Below are positions 8,149 through 9,875 of a stretch of 9,875 nt of DNA, piece by piece. Origin of the DNA: Proteobacteria bacterium UBA6921 (GTDB lineage Bacteria > Pseudomonadota > Gammaproteobacteria > SG8-11); the NCBI GenBank assembly GCA_002450895.1, contig DKAR01000030.1, positions 4,837 through 14,711 on the forward strand. The letters run 5' to 3'. The position numbers and the translations under genes are program-made. The notes below the pieces were generated by a model. It saw nothing but the letters and a program-made list of their open reading frames with translations. It was not told where the DNA came from and did no database searches. How positions within the stretch are numbered: position 1 is the first letter of the stretch; each line of letters opens with the position of its first letter.

Positions 8149-8157
8149 ACCTTGCTT

Positions 8158-9285
8158 ATGTTGGCAACGCAAATCAGGCAGAAAGACAGCATTTTCTATT
8201 TCGTCAGCTATCCGGCCAAACAGTTGTTGGAGAAAGTTCGATTTATCAGCCGGTTCTACGGTGAAGGTGAACAAATTGCTCCGGATGCCGCGACACAGAA
8301 TGACGACATTGCCAACTTTATTGAGCGCGTAGAGCGCACCGACGACGCCTTTCAGCGCACGATGTCGCGCGGCAAGGTGAAAGCCCTCAAAAACTTCTAC
8401 GAAACGGCGCAAAGCCAGCCGCCCATTCCCGGAACGGTGTTGTTGTTTACGTCGGAGACACTTTCGTTCCGCGGCTTGAGCGCCAACGAACATGTCGGAC
8501 ATCTTCAGGATCCGCACAAGAAGTATCTGATTATCGACGGCCAGCACCGGCTCGCCGCGTTGAAGTTTTACATGAACTCGCATCCTGAAGAAGGTGAGGG
8601 CATCAACGTACCCGTCATCATCTTCGACGGTCGCAGCGAAGACTTTGCGACCGAAATGTTCGTCATCATCAATTCAACCCCGACGCGCATTAACAAGAGC
8701 CATCTGGTGGATCTGTACGAGCGCGTTTCGTGGGCCGATCCCGATCGCCGTTTCGCCGCGCGTTTGGTGGACAAGTTGTACAGCGAAGGGGACAGTCCCT
8801 TGCGTTATCGCATCAACCGCCTCGGCGGCCGTAGCGCGCAGACCAAGTGGATCCTGCAGGCCGAGCTGTACAACGAATTGCACAAGTGGGTGAGCAGCAA
8901 CTGGAAGCACATCTCCAAAGCCAGCGACATGTCGCGCGAGGCGGATCGCCAGTACGCGGTCGTGCGTGATTTCCTGAAAGCATGCCACAAGGTCTGGCAG
9001 GAAACCTGGGGTCATCCGAACTACATGGTGACGAAGCCGGTGACGCTGAAAGCGTTGATCCGCATTTGCGCCGAACTGGCCCGCAGCGATGCGGACCCTG
9101 CCGAAGGGCGCGTCGCGCGCTGGGAAGAACGCCTGTCGCCGTGGACGGCGATCAAGCGTGATTTCAAGACGGAAGGTTTCTACGAACGCTTCCCCGCGAA
9201 AGGCCAGGTCGAACGCGTTGCGCGCATTCAGAAGGATCTCGCCAAGGCGGCGGGCATCGAACTGCGCTCGTCTTCGAGGTCGTAA
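8158..9285 (+). CDS. Orphan DGQHR-domain protein (DndB/DpdB-like)
   Basis: The 375-residue protein carries the namesake motif in LIIDGQHRLAALKFYM (124-139), followed by INVPVIIFDG (149-158) and FVIINSTPTRINKSHLVDLY (168-187), the combination that defines the DGQHR domain. The domain occurs in DndB, a regulator of DNA phosphorothioation gene clusters, and in related proteins of other DNA-modification loci. The motif recalls the ParB/sulfiredoxin-like fold. The C-terminal half (about 190-375) is rich in Trp, Arg and Lys, looks helical, and has no motif I recognise. No membrane segment or signal peptide is visible. No dndCDE, dpd or restriction gene lies within the window, so a role in DNA modification or defence is only a possibility; a nucleic-acid-binding or regulatory function is equally open. 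Codon use looks like that of its neighbours. It appears monocistronic, with a convergent gene 22 bases downstream. Confidence 0.85.
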   Translation: MLATQIRQKDSIFYFVSYPAKQLLEKVRFISRFYGEGEQIAPDAATQNDDIANFIERVERTDDAFQRTMSRGKVKALKNFYETAQSQPPIPGTVLLFTSETLSFRGLSANEHVGHLQDPHKKYLIIDGQHRLAALKFYMNSHPEEGEGINVPVIIFDGRSEDFATEMFVIINSTPTRINKSHLVDLYERVSWADPDRRFAARLVDKLYSEGDSPLRYRINRLGGRSAQTKWILQAELYNELHKWVSSNWKHISKASDMSREADRQYAVVRDFLKACHKVWQETWGHPNYMVTKPVTLKALIRICAELARSDADPAEGRVARWEERLSPWTAIKRDFKTEGFYERFPAKGQVERVARIQKDLAKAAGIELRSSSRS

Positions 9286-9329
9286 CGACCGTTCGCAAGC
9301 GTTACGGCTAGTGTTGTAGCTGGCCGTAA
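9281..9329. terminator. Alternative hairpins between convergent genes, possible bidirectional terminator
   Basis: CGTAACG (9281-9287) pairs with CGTTACG (9300-9306) across a 12-base loop. TTACGGC (9302-9308) can instead pair with GCCGTAA (9323-9329) across 14 bases. The two stems share 9302-9306 and cannot form together. The first spans the DGQHR stop codon, and the second spans the stop codon of the opposing ABC gene. No T-run follows either stem, so intrinsic termination would be weak. Confidence 0.4.
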
Positions 9330-9875
9330 AGCTTGCTGTAGAGGCCACCACCGCGCAGCAGTTCTTCGTGCGCGCCGTGTTCGGCAATCTGTCCATCCTC
9401 AAACACAAAGACGCGATCGGCTTGCTTCACCGCACTCAGGCGGTGAGCCACGATCAGCGTTGTTCGATCCTTGAGAAATTCCCGCAATGCCTCATGCAAG
9501 CGCGCCTCGGTGGCGGCATCGAGCGCCGATGTCGCTTCGTCGAGTATGACGACCTTCGGGTCCGACAAGATCATGCGCGCAATGGCCAGGCGCTGGCGTT
9601 GTCCGCCGGACAGCCGCACGCCCTGGCGGCCGACAATGTTGTCGAGTTTTAGCGGCATCGCTTCGACGGTTTCGCGCAGTTGCGCCGCCTCGAGTGCGCG
9701 CCAGAGTTCGGCTTCGCCGATGTCGCGTCCCAGCGTGAGATTCGTGCGCACCGTATCGTTGAAGAGCGCAGGGTGTTGCAGCACGCACGCCACATTCGCG
9801 CGCACCACGTCCAGGCCAATGTCCGTGACGGGGACGCCGTCGAAATACAGCATTCCGTGTTGTGGCGTGTACATG
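9308..9875 (-). CDS. ABC transporter ATP-binding protein (exporter type), C-terminal part
   Basis: The visible 188 residues are the C-terminal portion of a nucleotide-binding domain; the gene continues past the right edge, so the ATG at its apparent start is internal. Present in order are the Q-loop VLQHPALFND (visible residues 31-40, Gln33), the ABC signature RLSGGQRQRLAIAR (87-100), Walker B VVILDEATSALD (108-119), and the switch His in IVAHRLS (141-147). The ending GAHEELLRGGGLYSKLYGQL is typical of exporters in the MsbA/ABCB group, where this domain is fused behind a six-helix membrane domain. Walker A and any membrane domain lie outside the window. Whether it exports lipid A, iron-sulfur precursors or another substrate cannot be decided; Atm1-like and MsbA-like proteins share these motifs. 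It converges on the DGQHR gene. Confidence 0.93.
   Translation of the reverse strand, partial: MYTPQHGMLYFDGVPVTDIGLDVVRANVACVLQHPALFNDTVRTNLTLGRDIGEAELWRALEAAQLRETVEAMPLKLDNIVGRQGVRLSGGQRQRLAIARMILSDPKVVILDEATSALDAATEARLHEALREFLKDRTTLIVAHRLSAVKQADRVFVFEDGQIAEHGAHEELLRGGGLYSKLYGQLQH

Larger units (their letters stand above)
7978..8157. promoter_or_regulatory. Divergent intergenic region between MFS and DGQHR genes
   Basis: These 180 bases must hold promoters for both flanking genes. On the minus strand there is an exact TTGACA (complement of 8036-8041) but no good -10 at the right distance, and a TACAAT (complement of 8044-8049) without a good -35. On the plus strand TGCGATAGT (8072-8080) could be an extended -10. 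Dyads are GGGC-GAA-GCCC (8019-8029, followed by TGTTTTG), CAGGGG-gcg-CCCCTG (8057-8071) and the hairpin GGCGGCC-TTGCG-GGCTGCC (8083-8101, one G-U pair). None of the promoters is convincing by eye. Confidence 0.35.

Noticed and set aside
8152..8157. TTG start for the DGQHR gene
   Set aside because: Only 3 bases from the GAGGGG ribosome-binding site; ATG 8158 has ideal spacing.

Overview
The window looks like chromosome from a moderately GC-rich proteobacterium, most likely a gammaproteobacterium near the Xanthomonadales/Nevskiales. The block pyrG-kdsA-eno-ftsB-ispD-ispF-truD is the classic gammaproteobacterial housekeeping order. The KdsA is of the metal-dependent type and resembles, from memory, the Xanthomonas enzyme rather than the E. 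coli or Pseudomonas one. No database search was possible, so the taxonomic placement is an inference.

Bases 1-6751 (+ strand) hold this block: the 3' part of pyrG (CTP synthase), kdsA (KDO-8-phosphate synthase, overlapping pyrG by 4 bases), a small DUF4188/Monooxy_af470-like gene set between kdsA and eno, eno (enolase), ftsB (divisome), ispD and ispF (two steps of the MEP isoprenoid pathway, overlapping by one base), and truD (tRNA pseudouridine-13 synthase). A candidate eno promoter with a 10-base direct repeat precedes eno. A perfect 9-bp hairpin follows it and separates eno from the ftsB-ispD-ispF-truD group. Together these genes supply CTP, LPS sugar, glycolytic flux, septum assembly, isoprenoid precursors and tRNA modification.

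Bases 6760-9875 are accessory in character. In place of the usual surE-pcm continuation there is a convergent MFS transporter gene (- strand). A 180-base divergent intergenic region with several dyads follows. Next comes a + strand gene for a 375-residue DGQHR-domain protein, related to the DndB/DpdB family of DNA-modification-associated proteins but without dnd or dpd partners in view. The last gene is the C-terminal part of an ABC transporter ATPase (- strand) that runs off the right end.

The item most likely to be under-described is the orphan DGQHR gene with its structured leader. The rest is well-known biology, with a few local oddities: the metallo-type KdsA, the extra DUF4188 gene, and alternative hairpins between the convergent genes at 9281-9329. 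I see no tRNA, rRNA, CRISPR array, insertion sequence or attachment site. No gene-free stretch exceeds 300 bases.
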